Origin: an uncultured Mollicutes bacterium
GTDB taxonomy: Bacteria; Bacillota_I; Bacilli_A; RF39; UBA660
Direction of reading: 5' to 3'
Assembly (NCBI GenBank): GCA_900543055.1
Contig: UQQI01000012.1
Coordinates: 1 to 31,787 of the forward strand
Length of the DNA: 31,787 nucleotides
Under the pieces are notes generated by a model. It was not told the origin of the DNA and searched no databases. It worked only from the letters and a program-made list of their open reading frames with translations. The translations under genes were made by a program, and so were the position numbers. Positions 15,483-23,457 of this stretch are shown here, piece after piece; the stretch's first letter is position 1, and every line of letters begins with the position of its first letter.

Positions 15483-15857
15483 ATGAAAAAGATAAATGAA
15501 TTAAATGTTGAAGAATTAAGACAATTAAAGAATATTGTTCTTCAATATAGTACTTTAGATGAATTAGTTACTGCGATTGATTTTAGTTTAAATGCAATAT
15601 ATTATCAGGATGTTCCACTTAATGTAAGATTTGATTTGAATATGTTTAAAGAGCTTTCTATATTTACTGATAATGAACTTAAAATATTAAGTTTGCATCA
15701 TATTTATAATCTTCAAGATTTAATAGATTTTGATTTATGTTCTGGCAAAGCTAATAATTTTTCTCGTTCTTTTAAAGAAAAAATTGAATGGGTTAGAAAC
15801 TTTTATAATATGAATAGTTTTGATAAGAATGCTGTTAAAAAACAAAAAAAGAAGTAA
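15483..15857 (+). CDS. Small protein with possible alpha-CTD/helix-hairpin-helix-like segment
   Basis: 124 aa, cytosolic and basic at the C-terminus (Lys-Lys-Gln-Lys-Lys-Lys). The start at 15483 is chosen because GAGGGG lies 7 nt upstream; an in-frame ATG at 15432 has no ribosome site and falls in the divergent promoter. Residues about 53-80 (Leu-Ser-Ile-Phe-Thr-Asp-Asn-Glu-Leu ... Asn-Leu-Gln-Asp-Leu-Ile-Asp) resemble the first half of an RNA polymerase alpha C-terminal domain. That pattern appears more clearly at 24704-25493 in this window. The resemblance is weak and covers only part of the fold. The gene is divergent from the rhomboid gene and converges on the glycosidase gene, sharing a terminator with it. 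Confidence 0.7.
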   Translation: MKKINELNVEELRQLKNIVLQYSTLDELVTAIDFSLNAIYYQDVPLNVRFDLNMFKELSIFTDNELKILSLHHIYNLQDLIDFDLCSGKANNFSRSFKEKIEWVRNFYNMNSFDKNAVKKQKKK

Positions 15858-15872
15858 ATTTTGCTTCTTTTT
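15844..15872. terminator. Bidirectional terminator between convergent genes
   Basis: A 9-bp stem AAAAAGAAG/CTTCTTTTT (15846-15854 with 15864-15872) and a 9-nt loop. T-runs lie on both strands (T5 within the plus-strand 3' arm, T7 on the minus strand from 15844-15850). It serves the converging genes ending at 15857 (+) and 15871 (-). Confidence 0.75.
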
Positions 15873-17001
15873 ATGTGAAATATAGGAAGTCTCCAACACT
15901 TCTTAAACCATCTTCACCATTACCTGTTGGGTTATTAATTACATCGTTGTTTCTAACTAAACTAACACTTCCACCTTGGTCCATACTATAAGCATTTGTA
16001 CAACCTTTACTTTTTAAATATTCTGCAGTATCACTTAAATTATTATTTTCTGTTTTATCTGTTACTATATAATATTCTCCTGGTTGAGTCATACCAATAA
16101 CATTTCTTTTGTAGGCTCTTGTTTCTCTATAGCTTGGTGATGTATCTCCATTTTCAATTACTTGTGTACTATGGCATGAGAACGAATATTTTACTCCTTC
16201 ATTTACTAGTTGATCTGCTGTTTTTCCGTAAGCATTATAGATTCTTCCATCTTTATTAAGAAGTAATTCATTTCCACCAGATGTACCATTTTGTTTTACT
16301 TCTCCATTTACAATTACTATATTATTTGCACCTTTCAAATCTTCTTTTCCAGTTCCATAATCAAAGTGACTACCATTAATTAGAATTTTAGAGTTTAATC
16401 TCTTTGATGCACTTTTAGCATTTTCTAGTCCATTTCCATAACTACCATTAGCAGGAGCTCCATTTATTTGACTTCCATTATTAATAACTACATGTGTAAC
16501 TTCAACTTCTTTACCATTAATTGTAGTTGTAGTAGTTGTTGTATAAATTGAATCATTAACGGTTGCATAATCTGCATTTTTTAATTCATCAGAATACTTT
16601 GAAACTGCTTTACCAACTTTAGAATTTTTATCAATATTATTTAAATCAATAGATTTATTTGCTGTTGATTCATTTGACAAAGATGTATTTAATTTTTCTT
16701 TATCACCGGTTACTTCTTTAGTAGCAGCAACATCACCAGCCTTATAACTTTCTGCTGTTTCATTTATAAATGTACTTATTGTTGAAAAGTTTTCTGTAAG
16801 TTCATTTAATTTTACTGAAACTTCGCTAAAGGCATTTACTGCTTCATCACAAATTGGTCCCATAAACACACTTTCATTATTTAAATTAGTACTACAATCA
16901 TTTATAGTTGTCTGATTATTTGTAAGAGATTCATTTACCTTACTAGTAGTACTTATGGCATCATTAAATATACCATAATCCGATATTTTATATTCATTCA
17001 T
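15871..17001 (-). CDS. WXG100/LXG-like N-terminus fused to phosphodiester glycosidase (NAGPA) domain
   Basis: 376 aa with two parts. Residues 1-95 are a helical, Ser/Thr/Asn-rich region with a central Phe-Met-Gly-Pro turn and a closing helix ending Tyr86-Lys-Ala-Gly-Asp. This resembles the N-termini of WXG100/LXG proteins exported by type VII secretion. There is no Sec signal peptide or membrane segment. After a linker (95-165, with a run of seven Thr) comes a phosphodiester glycosidase (NAGPA, PF09992-type) domain. Its marks are Ile-Asn-Gly-Ser-His-Phe-Asp (208-214), Ile-Val-Asn-Gly-Glu-Val (230-235), Arg299-Asn-Val-Ile-Gly, Asp341-Gln-Gly-Gly-Ser, and Arg367-Ser-Val-Gly-Asp. Such domains cleave phosphodiester-linked sugars. 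Gln342 stands where Gly is more usual. It could be a secreted wall-modifying enzyme or a toxin. SD is AGAGGTGT. Confidence 0.78.
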   Translation of the reverse strand: MNEYKISDYGIFNDAISTTSKVNESLTNNQTTINDCSTNLNNESVFMGPICDEAVNAFSEVSVKLNELTENFSTISTFINETAESYKAGDVAATKEVTGDKEKLNTSLSNESTANKSIDLNNIDKNSKVGKAVSKYSDELKNADYATVNDSIYTTTTTTTINGKEVEVTHVVINNGSQINGAPANGSYGNGLENAKSASKRLNSKILINGSHFDYGTGKEDLKGANNIVIVNGEVKQNGTSGGNELLLNKDGRIYNAYGKTADQLVNEGVKYSFSCHSTQVIENGDTSPSYRETRAYKRNVIGMTQPGEYYIVTDKTENNNLSDTAEYLKSKGCTNAYSMDQGGSVSLVRNNDVINNPTGNGEDGLRSVGDFLYFT

Positions 17002-17026
17002 TATTTTACACCTCTTATTATTTATA

Positions 17027-17055
17027 ATTTTATCATTACTTTATGTTTTACACAA
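17027..17055 (-). promoter_or_regulatory. Promoter of the NAGPA-domain gene
   Basis: Minus strand: TTGTGT (-35, 17050-17055), 17-bp spacer, and extended -10 TG-A-TAAAAT (-10 hexamer 17027-17032). It is back-to-back with the T-box promoter. Confidence 0.55.
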
Positions 17056-17079
17056 TTTTATTATTAAATTTTTTAGTGA

Positions 17080-17108
17080 TTGACAAATTTTTATAAATAG
17101 TGTATTCT
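17080..17108 (+). promoter_or_regulatory. Promoter of the gatCAB-aspS operon
   Basis: Perfect TTGACA (17080-17085), 17-bp spacer and TATTCT (17103-17108). The transcript would start near 17115, at the beginning of the T-box leader. Confidence 0.7.
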
Positions 17109-17114
17109 AAATTA

Positions 17115-17396
17115 GAAATCGCTGAAGAAGAGAAGTAAATTTAATTACTTTTATAGAGAGTTAGGGTATGGTGGAACCTAATAAAGAATTATTTTGAAAG
17201 AACACTTCTGAGTACTTAAAGAAATTTAGTAGAATAAGTCGGGTGCATACCGTTATAAATGCTTAGGTTTGTTTGAACCGAGAGTGATTATAAAGATATT
17301 CTTTATAATAATAAGGGTGGTACCGCGGAAACACTAGTCTTCGTCCCTTACTATGTATGTAGTAGGAGATAAAGACTGGTGTTTTTATTTTATATA
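17115..17396 (+). promoter_or_regulatory. T-box riboswitch leader, Asn specifier (AAC), possible Glu (GAA) overlap
   Basis: A classic T-box leader of about 280 nt. Stem I begins with an AGAGAAG-type segment near 17128-17137. A distal hairpin (17161-17181, stem TTAGG/CCTAA) holds GGTG. The specifier region GAAAGAACA aligns with GAAAGGCA of the B. subtilis glyQS leader, placing the specifier at AAC (17201-17203), the codon for Asn. GAA (17200-17202, Glu) overlaps it. The 14-nt T-box, AGGGTGGTACCGCG, is at 17314-17327, with TGGT free to pair with a tRNA NCCA end. A competing terminator follows. Uncharged tRNA-Asn should favour antitermination and expression of gatCAB-aspS, matching the need to form Asn-tRNA(Asn) by transamidation. 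Confidence 0.93.
17330..17386 (+). terminator. T-box-controlled terminator
   Basis: A 12-bp stem AACACTAGTCTT/AAGACTGGTGTT (17330-17341 with 17372-17383, one G-T pair), with an internal sub-hairpin and T-run 17382-17386. It overlaps the sequence needed for the antiterminator. Confidence 0.85.
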
Positions 17397-17407
17397 AGGA
17401 GGTTATT

Positions 17408-17707
17408 ATGATAGAAAAAGAGAAGTTAAAAGATTATGCAAATAAGTTAATGTTTGATATGGATGATAGTGAATATTCAGTTTTACAAGATGAATTTGAA
17501 ACAATATTAAAACAAATGGATTTAATTGGTAATATTCCTAATATAGAAAGTGTTAGTCCTATGACATTTCCTTTTAAAAATATGGATGTTAGTTTAAGAG
17601 AAGATGAAGTAGGGGATTATTTGACTGTATCTGAGGTTTTAGAGAATGCTAAACATCAGGTAAATGATCAAGTTAAAGTACCAAAGGTGGTTGATGAAGA
17701 TGTATAG
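17408..17707 (+). CDS. gatC: Asp/Glu-tRNA amidotransferase subunit GatC
   Basis: 99 aa, the usual GatC length. GatC wraps around GatA and bridges it to GatB in the cytosolic GatCAB complex, which amidates misacylated Asp-tRNA(Asn) and/or Glu-tRNA(Gln). The family pattern is visible: an N-terminal helix pair (Asp/Glu-rich, 5-45), the Val-Ser-Pro-Met-Thr loop (about 48-54), then Leu-Arg-Glu-Asp-Glu-Val (about 62-68) and a C-terminal Asn-Ala-Lys-His. A strong AAGGAGG ribosome site lies 7 nt upstream, immediately after the T-box terminator. Its last 8 nt overlap the start of gatA. Confidence 0.95.
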   Translation: MIEKEKLKDYANKLMFDMDDSEYSVLQDEFETILKQMDLIGNIPNIESVSPMTFPFKNMDVSLREDEVGDYLTVSEVLENAKHQVNDQVKVPKVVDEDV

Positions 17708-19163
17708 GGGAAAAAGTATAACAGAACTTAGAAATATGTTGGATAGTGGGGAAGTAACTGCAGAAGAGTTATTTAATAGTGCTAATAGACTTGCTCACTA
17801 TTTCCAAGAAGATTATAACTCATTTGTAACTATAGTTGATAAGTTTAAATATAAGGATAGAGATAGTTTAATAAATGGTATTCCATATGCTTTAAAAGAT
17901 AATTTTTCTACAAGTGGAATATTAACAACTGCTTCTTCTAATATATTAAAAGATTATGTTCCAGTATATGATGCGACAGTTTATAAGAAATTAAAAAAAG
18001 CAGGAGCAGTTCTTGTTGGTAAGACAGTATTAGATGAACTAGCTATGGGTGGTACTGGTACTACAGGTCATACTGGTATTGTTAGAAACCCTTGGGACAA
18101 GGAACGTATGATAGGTGGTTCTTCTGCTGGTAGTGCATCAAGTGTTGCACTTGGAATTGTTCCATTTTCTATAGGAAGTGATACAGGAGATAGTGTTAGA
18201 AAGCCGGCATCCCATGGAGGACTTGTTGGATTTAAACCAACGTATGGAAGAATTTCTAGATATGGATTATTTGCGTTTGCATCTAGTCTAGACCATGTTG
18301 CAACATTTACAAGAAACGTTTTAGATGCTGCAATACTTACTGATATTTTAAAGGGACAAGATATTAATGATATGGTTACTTTAAAAGATGATGGTAAAAA
18401 ATACAGTGAACTTATTGATAATGATATTAAAGGTAGAAAATTATTTTATATAAAAGAGATATGTGGTATTGATACATATAATGATAGTAATGATGAAGTA
18501 CTTAAAAAGACAATTTCTGATTTTCATAAGTGTCTTGATAAACTTCGTGATGAAGGATTTATTATTGAAGAAGTTTCAATGGACAAGAAATTACTTGAAG
18601 CAATATATCCAACTTATATGTGTATTAGTTGTGCTGAGGCTACTTCAAACAACTCTAATTTAACTGGTATTCAGTTTGGTCCTAGAGGAGATGGGCAAAG
18701 TGTTGAAGAAATTATGTTTGATGCTAGAACTAAAGGTTTTTCAGAACTTATAAAGAGAAGATTTGTTCTTGGAAGTTACATTCTTCAAAAAGAAAATCAA
18801 GAAAGATTATTCTTAAATGCTCAAAGAGTAAGACATATTATTGTTGATAAAATGAATGAGTTTTTTAAAGAATATGATGGTATGATTGCTCCTTGTAGTG
18901 GAGGTTATGCTCCTAGGTTTGATGATGCTAGTGAAAAGTTAAGTGATAGATATTTAATATTAGAAAATCATTTGGCTATTGGTAACTTTGGTGGTTTTCC
19001 ATCAATTACTCTTCCATTTACAATGATTGATGAAAAACCAGTTGGAATTAATATTACTGGTAGAGTATGTGAAGATGATGTTGTACTTAACATGGCAAAC
19101 TATGTTGAGAAAGTTACAGGGCTTAAAGATATTTATTGTGAAGTAGGTGATATTGATGTATAA
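17700..19163 (+). CDS. gatA: Asp/Glu-tRNA amidotransferase subunit GatA
   Basis: About 487 aa, an amidase-signature enzyme that releases ammonia from Gln or Asn for transamidation. The Ser-cisSer-Lys triad is visible as Lys66 (Ala-Leu-Lys-Asp-Asn), Ser141 in Gly-Gly-Ser-Ser-Ala-Gly-Ser, and nucleophile Ser165. The 24-residue Ser spacing matches the family. Asp164 replaces the common Gly before the nucleophile (Thr-Gly-Asp-Ser rather than Thr-Gly-Gly-Ser); some lineages may carry this naturally. The ATG at 17700 is preferred, with AAAGGTGG about 10 nt upstream; an in-frame ATG at 17694 is the alternative. The frame is open further upstream, but that lies inside gatC. It overlaps gatC by 8 nt and gatB by 8 nt. 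Confidence 0.96.
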   Translation: MYRGKSITELRNMLDSGEVTAEELFNSANRLAHYFQEDYNSFVTIVDKFKYKDRDSLINGIPYALKDNFSTSGILTTASSNILKDYVPVYDATVYKKLKKAGAVLVGKTVLDELAMGGTGTTGHTGIVRNPWDKERMIGGSSAGSASSVALGIVPFSIGSDTGDSVRKPASHGGLVGFKPTYGRISRYGLFAFASSLDHVATFTRNVLDAAILTDILKGQDINDMVTLKDDGKKYSELIDNDIKGRKLFYIKEICGIDTYNDSNDEVLKKTISDFHKCLDKLRDEGFIIEEVSMDKKLLEAIYPTYMCISCAEATSNNSNLTGIQFGPRGDGQSVEEIMFDARTKGFSELIKRRFVLGSYILQKENQERLFLNAQRVRHIIVDKMNEFFKEYDGMIAPCSGGYAPRFDDASEKLSDRYLILENHLAIGNFGGFPSITLPFTMIDEKPVGINITGRVCEDDVVLNMANYVEKVTGLKDIYCEVGDIDV

Positions 19164-20592
19164 AGTAGTAATTGGACTTGAAGTGCATTGTGAGTTAGAG
19201 ACTAAGTCAAAAAACTTTTCTCCTGCTCCTAATATGTTTACTGAGTCACATAACATAAATGTTGCAACTGTTGATTTAGGACTTCCTGGAATATTACCTG
19301 TTGCTAATAAAGAAGCAGCAAGAAGAGCTTTATTTACTGCAATGGCTCTTCATTGTGAAACACCAGATGAAGTAATTTTTGATAGAAAAAACTATTATTA
19401 TCCAGATTTACCAAAAGGGTATCAAATTACTCAAAATACAAAACCTATGGGAATTAATGGATATTTAGATATTTTAGTAAATGGTCATATAAAGAGAGTT
19501 GATATTCACGATTTGCATTTAGAGGAAGATACAGCATCACTTGAACATTATCCAAAGTATTCTTTGATTGATTATAATAGAAGTGGTATTCCTTTAATGG
19601 AAATCGTTACAGAACCTTGTATGGAAAGTGCAGATGAGGCTGTTACTTTCTTAGAAGATTTAAGAGATGTATTTTTATATCTCGGAGTAAGTGAGGCTCG
19701 TAGTAATTATGGTCAGATGCGATGCGATGTTAATATTTCTTTAATGAAGGATACTGATACAGAATTAGGTACTAAAGTTGAAATGAAGAATATTAATGCA
19801 TTTAATAATGTACGTGCTGCAATTGAATATGAAATTAAAAGACAAAGTGAAATTTTAAATAGAGGAGAAAAAGTAGTTCAAGAAACTCGTCGTATTGCAG
19901 AAGATGGAAAAACTTACTCAATGAGAGAAAAAGTAGATGCAGTTGACTATAAATATTTTATTGAACCAAATATTCCTAGTACTCCAATTACTGATGATTT
20001 TCTATATGAATTAAAAAGTGAATTACCTGAATTAAAGTTAGATAGATATTTTAAATATATAGAAAAATATAATATTAGTGAGTATGATGCTACTATTCTT
20101 TCAAAAGAAAGAAGTGTTGCTGATTACTTTGAGAGTGTTATTTCTAGTGGATGTGATGTTTCTCTTGCTGTTAATTTTGTAACTACAACTATTCTTAGTA
20201 CTATAAATAAATTAGATATAAAAATTGATGAATTATTTATAACTCCGGATATGTTAAGTGGAGTAATTAATTATGTAGCATGTGGTAAGATGAGTTTAGA
20301 TGCTGCTAAGAAATTACTTTATAAGGCAATTGATGAGAAGGTTGATCCTAATGAGCTAATTAAGAAAGAAAGTCTTGTTCAAATAAATGATAAAGATGAA
20401 TTACTTACATTAATTAGAAGTTGTATGGATGAGAATTTAGAAGTAGTTAGACAATATGTTGAAGATGGAAATATGTCTGCTGGTAACTTCTTCATTGGAC
20501 AAGTTATGAAGAAGAGTAATAGACAAGCTAATCCAAATATTTCAAAAGAATTAATATTTGAAGAATTAGAAAGGAGAAAAAATAATGGATAA
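19156..20592 (+). CDS. gatB: Asp/Glu-tRNA amidotransferase subunit GatB
   Basis: 478 aa, the tRNA-binding and kinase subunit that phosphorylates the misacylated amino acid and receives ammonia from GatA. The opening Val-Ile-Gly-Leu-Glu-Val-His-Cys-Glu-Leu is canonical. The Leu-His-Leu-Glu-Glu-Asp-Thr-Ala segment and the Tyr-Asn-Arg-Ser-Gly-Ile-Pro-Leu-Met-Glu-Ile-Val stretch are GatB signatures. The C-terminal 140 or so residues form the YqeY-like helical tail domain. The ATG at 19156 is chosen for spacing from AGGTGA (19145-19150). GTG 19147 and TTG 19153 are in-frame alternatives that would overlap or abut the ribosome site. It overlaps aspS by 8 nt. Confidence 0.96.
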   Translation: MYKVVIGLEVHCELETKSKNFSPAPNMFTESHNINVATVDLGLPGILPVANKEAARRALFTAMALHCETPDEVIFDRKNYYYPDLPKGYQITQNTKPMGINGYLDILVNGHIKRVDIHDLHLEEDTASLEHYPKYSLIDYNRSGIPLMEIVTEPCMESADEAVTFLEDLRDVFLYLGVSEARSNYGQMRCDVNISLMKDTDTELGTKVEMKNINAFNNVRAAIEYEIKRQSEILNRGEKVVQETRRIAEDGKTYSMREKVDAVDYKYFIEPNIPSTPITDDFLYELKSELPELKLDRYFKYIEKYNISEYDATILSKERSVADYFESVISSGCDVSLAVNFVTTTILSTINKLDIKIDELFITPDMLSGVINYVACGKMSLDAAKKLLYKAIDEKVDPNELIKKESLVQINDKDELLTLIRSCMDENLEVVRQYVEDGNMSAGNFFIGQVMKKSNRQANPNISKELIFEELERRKNNG

Positions 20593-22330
20593 AAGATATA
20601 GAACACATTATTGTGGAAAATTAAGTGAAGAAGAAATTGATAAAGAAGTAAGAGTTGCTGGGTTTGTTGAAAATATTAGAGACCATGGTGGTGTTATATT
20701 TGTAGATATTCGTGATAACACAGGTGTAATTCAAGTTGTTTCTAATGATGATTCTATTTTTGATGGAATTACAAGAGAATCTAGTATTACAATTCTTGGT
20801 ACTATTAGGAAAAGAGCAGAGGAAGATTATAATGAAAGAATTTCTACTGGTACAATAGAATTATTAGTTAGTGATTTAGAAGTTCTTGGTAAGGCTAAAA
20901 ATGTATTACCGTTTGAAGTTATGACTTCTAAGGATGTAAGTGAAGATGTTAGGTTAAAGTATAGATATCTTGATTTAAGAAATCCTAAGGTTAAAGAAAA
21001 TATTATTTTTAGAAGTAGAGTAATTGATTTTTTAAGAAAGATTATGAAAGAAGATGGATTCTTAGAATTACAAACACCAATTCTTACAGCATCTTCTCCT
21101 GAGGGAGCTCGTGATTTTATAGTTCCAAGTCGTAAATTTCATGGTAAATTTTATGCTTTACCACAAGCTCCTCAACAATTTAAACAATTATTAATGTGTA
21201 GTGGTTTTGATAAGTATTTCCAAATTGCTCCATGCTTTAGAGATGAGGATGCTAGAAGTGATAGAGTTTATGGAGAATTTTATCAACTTGATTATGAAAT
21301 GAGTTTTGTTGGTGAAGAAGAAGTTTTAGCAGTTGGTGAAAAGATTTTTTATGAGACTTTTAAAGAATTTGGTCAAGGTAAAAAATTAAGTGAAAAGCCA
21401 TTTGTTAGATTAAGTTATAAAGAGTCTATGGAAAGATTTGGTACAGATAAGCCTGATCTTAGAAACCCTCTTGAAATAATTGATTTAACTAATGTATTTG
21501 AAGAGACAAGTTTCCGTCCATTTAGAGGTGTTCCTGTAAAGGGAATTGTAGTAGAGGGAATTGCTGATAAATCAAATTCTTGGTTTAATGAATTAGGAGA
21601 CTTTGCTAAGAGTATTGGAATGAGTGCTGGTGTTGGTTATTTCAAGGTAAATGATGATATGAGTTTTGTTGGTCCAATCGATAAGTTCTTAAATGATGAT
21701 GAAAGAGAAGATTTAATTAAGGTTGGTAACTTAAAGCCTGGTTGTGTTATTTTCTTTATTGCTGATAGAAATAATGTTTATAAGTATGCAGGTGAAATTA
21801 GAAATGAGTTAGGTCGTAAGCTTAATTTAATTGATAAGAATGAATTTAAGTTCTGTATAGTAAAAGATTTTCCTATGTTTGAATGGAGTGAAGAAGATGA
21901 CCAATACATTTTCACGCATAATCCATTCAGTATGCCACAAGGTGGAATGGATTCTTTAAATAATAAGAAACCGGAAGATGTTTTAGCATATCAATTTGAT
22001 TTTGTATGTAATGGTATTGAAATGGCAAGTGGAGCAGTTAGAAATCATGATTTAGATATTATGAGAAAGGCGTTTAGTATTGCGGGATATTCTGAAGAAG
22101 ATTTAGAAACTAGATTCAAAGCATTATATGAAGCATTTAAGTATGGTGCTCCACCACATGCTGGTATGGCTCCTGGAATTGATAGAATGTTAATGCTTTT
22201 ATTAGATGAAGATTCAATTCGTGAAACAATTGCATTCCCAATGACTGCTGGTGGTGCAGATTTACTTATGAATGCCCCAGGAGATGTTACGGAATTGCAA
22301 TTAAGAGAGACTCATATAAAGGTAAGATAA
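20585..22330 (+). CDS. aspS: Aspartyl-tRNA synthetase, probably non-discriminating
   Basis: 581 aa, bacterial class IIb AspRS: anticodon-binding OB fold (about 1-105), catalytic core and inserted GAD domain (about 280-400). The aspartate-binding segment Gln-Ala-Pro-Gln-Gln-Phe-Lys-Gln is at 194-201, with motif 2 Phe-Arg-Asp-Glu-Asp just after. Motif 3 is Gly-Met-Ala-Pro-Gly-Ile-Asp533-Arg534. In the OB fold, His34 in Arg-Asp-His-Gly-Gly is the residue typical of non-discriminating enzymes; discriminating ones such as E. coli have Arg-Asp-Leu-Gly. With gatCAB and an Asn T-box in the same operon, this enzyme most likely makes both Asp-tRNA(Asp) and Asp-tRNA(Asn), the latter then amidated. The ribosome site is GAAAGGAG inside gatB. 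Confidence 0.96.
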   Translation: MDKRYRTHYCGKLSEEEIDKEVRVAGFVENIRDHGGVIFVDIRDNTGVIQVVSNDDSIFDGITRESSITILGTIRKRAEEDYNERISTGTIELLVSDLEVLGKAKNVLPFEVMTSKDVSEDVRLKYRYLDLRNPKVKENIIFRSRVIDFLRKIMKEDGFLELQTPILTASSPEGARDFIVPSRKFHGKFYALPQAPQQFKQLLMCSGFDKYFQIAPCFRDEDARSDRVYGEFYQLDYEMSFVGEEEVLAVGEKIFYETFKEFGQGKKLSEKPFVRLSYKESMERFGTDKPDLRNPLEIIDLTNVFEETSFRPFRGVPVKGIVVEGIADKSNSWFNELGDFAKSIGMSAGVGYFKVNDDMSFVGPIDKFLNDDEREDLIKVGNLKPGCVIFFIADRNNVYKYAGEIRNELGRKLNLIDKNEFKFCIVKDFPMFEWSEEDDQYIFTHNPFSMPQGGMDSLNNKKPEDVLAYQFDFVCNGIEMASGAVRNHDLDIMRKAFSIAGYSEEDLETRFKALYEAFKYGAPPHAGMAPGIDRMLMLLLDEDSIRETIAFPMTAGGADLLMNAPGDVTELQLRETHIKVR

Positions 22331-22346
22331 TTTGTCTTATCTTTTT
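22318..22346 (+). terminator. Terminator of the gatCAB-aspS operon
   Basis: A 10-bp stem AAAGGTAAGA/TCTTATCTTT (22318-22327 with 22335-22344, one G-T pair), a 7-nt loop and a T-rich 3' side. It overlaps the aspS stop. Confidence 0.75.
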
Positions 22347-22379
22347 CTTTTGTAAAGTTGTGTAAAATTAATTTTTTAG

Positions 22380-22409
22380 TTGCTAATAATACAGAAAGTA
22401 TTGTATATT
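22380..22409 (+). promoter_or_regulatory. Possible promoter of the mscS-family gene
   Basis: TTGCTA (22380-22385), 18-bp spacer and TATATT (22404-22409). A moderate match only. Confidence 0.35.
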
Positions 22410-22446
22410 TATGTTAAGATAATTAAATATTAGAGGCGATAAAAAA

Positions 22447-23427
22447 GTGTTTAATGAATTTTGCAATTATATAAGTAAATTAACAACAGTAGATGTTGGT
22501 GTTATAAAAGTAATTCTTCTTACTGTGCTTGTTTTAGCAATATTTTCTATTTTAAAAACAGTTGGTAGAGGTTTAATTAGAAATAAATTAAGTGGTAAGG
22601 GTGAATATGTTCTTAATCAATCATTTAAAATTATAATGAATATTTTGGAATTATTTGCACTTCTTTTAGTATGGAGTGAATATATTAAGAATTTAATGAC
22701 TTTAATTTCAGTTTTGTCTGCTTCTTTAATTTATGCTTTACGTGAAATTATACTTAATTTTTTCTGTGGCTTATATATAAAGATAAGGAGACCTTTTAAA
22801 GTTGAAGATAGAATTCAAATTGATAATATTAAAGGGGACGTAATGAATGTTTCCGCTCTTGATTTTGAAGTTTTAGAAGTTTCTACTAAAGAAGAAAATG
22901 GGCAGTCTACTGGAGTTGTTGTTAGTTTTCCAAATTCTATTGTTATATCTAAACCCGTTAAAAATATAAATAAAGGTTTTAAATATGTATGGGATGAGTT
23001 AGTGATTAAGGTTTGTCTTGATAGTGATTTAGTACAAAATAAACAAGAAATTTATAAGATTGTTAATAATATAGAGACAATAAAAAGTATTCCTTGTAAG
23101 ATGAAGAGTCAAATTAACGATATTAATACAGAAAATAGAATTTATTATAATAAGTATGATCCTATAATTTATACTAAGATAGTTGATGACCATGTTGAGT
23201 TAACTGTCAGATATTTGATGCATCCAAAGAAATCACGTTATGTTGAAAGTGTAATATGGAATAAGGTTTATTCTGCTTTTGTTGAAGGAAAAATTAGACT
23301 TTTTACAGGTGTGGATGGTCCTACTTATGAGAAAGTTAGTAAGGCTTTAGAAAATAATGATAAAAAAGATGACGTGAAAAATGCAGCTTCTTTAGGAACT
23401 GTTTTTGGAGGTGTTATTGAGTCTTAA
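22447..23427 (+). CDS. MscS-family mechanosensitive channel
   Basis: A 326-aa small-conductance mechanosensitive channel family protein, expected to release solutes on hypo-osmotic shock. Three membrane helices are predicted at about 18-38, 60-78 and 83-105, the last being the pore-lining one. Next comes the MscS beta domain, marked by Arg-Pro-Phe-Lys-Val-Glu-Asp-Arg-Ile (115-123) and Gly-Asp-Val. A conserved Val-Ser-Phe-Pro-Asn-Ser segment follows, with a mixed C-terminal domain after it. Translation starts at a GTG, with GAGGCGAT about 6 nt upstream. A terminator begins within the stop codon, so the gene is monocistronic. Confidence 0.92.
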   Translation: MFNEFCNYISKLTTVDVGVIKVILLTVLVLAIFSILKTVGRGLIRNKLSGKGEYVLNQSFKIIMNILELFALLLVWSEYIKNLMTLISVLSASLIYALREIILNFFCGLYIKIRRPFKVEDRIQIDNIKGDVMNVSALDFEVLEVSTKEENGQSTGVVVSFPNSIVISKPVKNINKGFKYVWDELVIKVCLDSDLVQNKQEIYKIVNNIETIKSIPCKMKSQINDINTENRIYYNKYDPIIYTKIVDDHVELTVRYLMHPKKSRYVESVIWNKVYSAFVEGKIRLFTGVDGPTYEKVSKALENNDKKDDVKNAASLGTVFGGVIES

Positions 23428-23457
23428 GTAATCTAATCCTTGATTAGGTTATTTTTT
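23427..23457 (+). terminator. Terminator of the mscS-family gene
   Basis: A 12-bp stem (23427-23438 with 23442-23453, two G-T pairs) on a 3-nt loop with T6 (23452-23457) at the 3' side. Confidence 0.8.
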
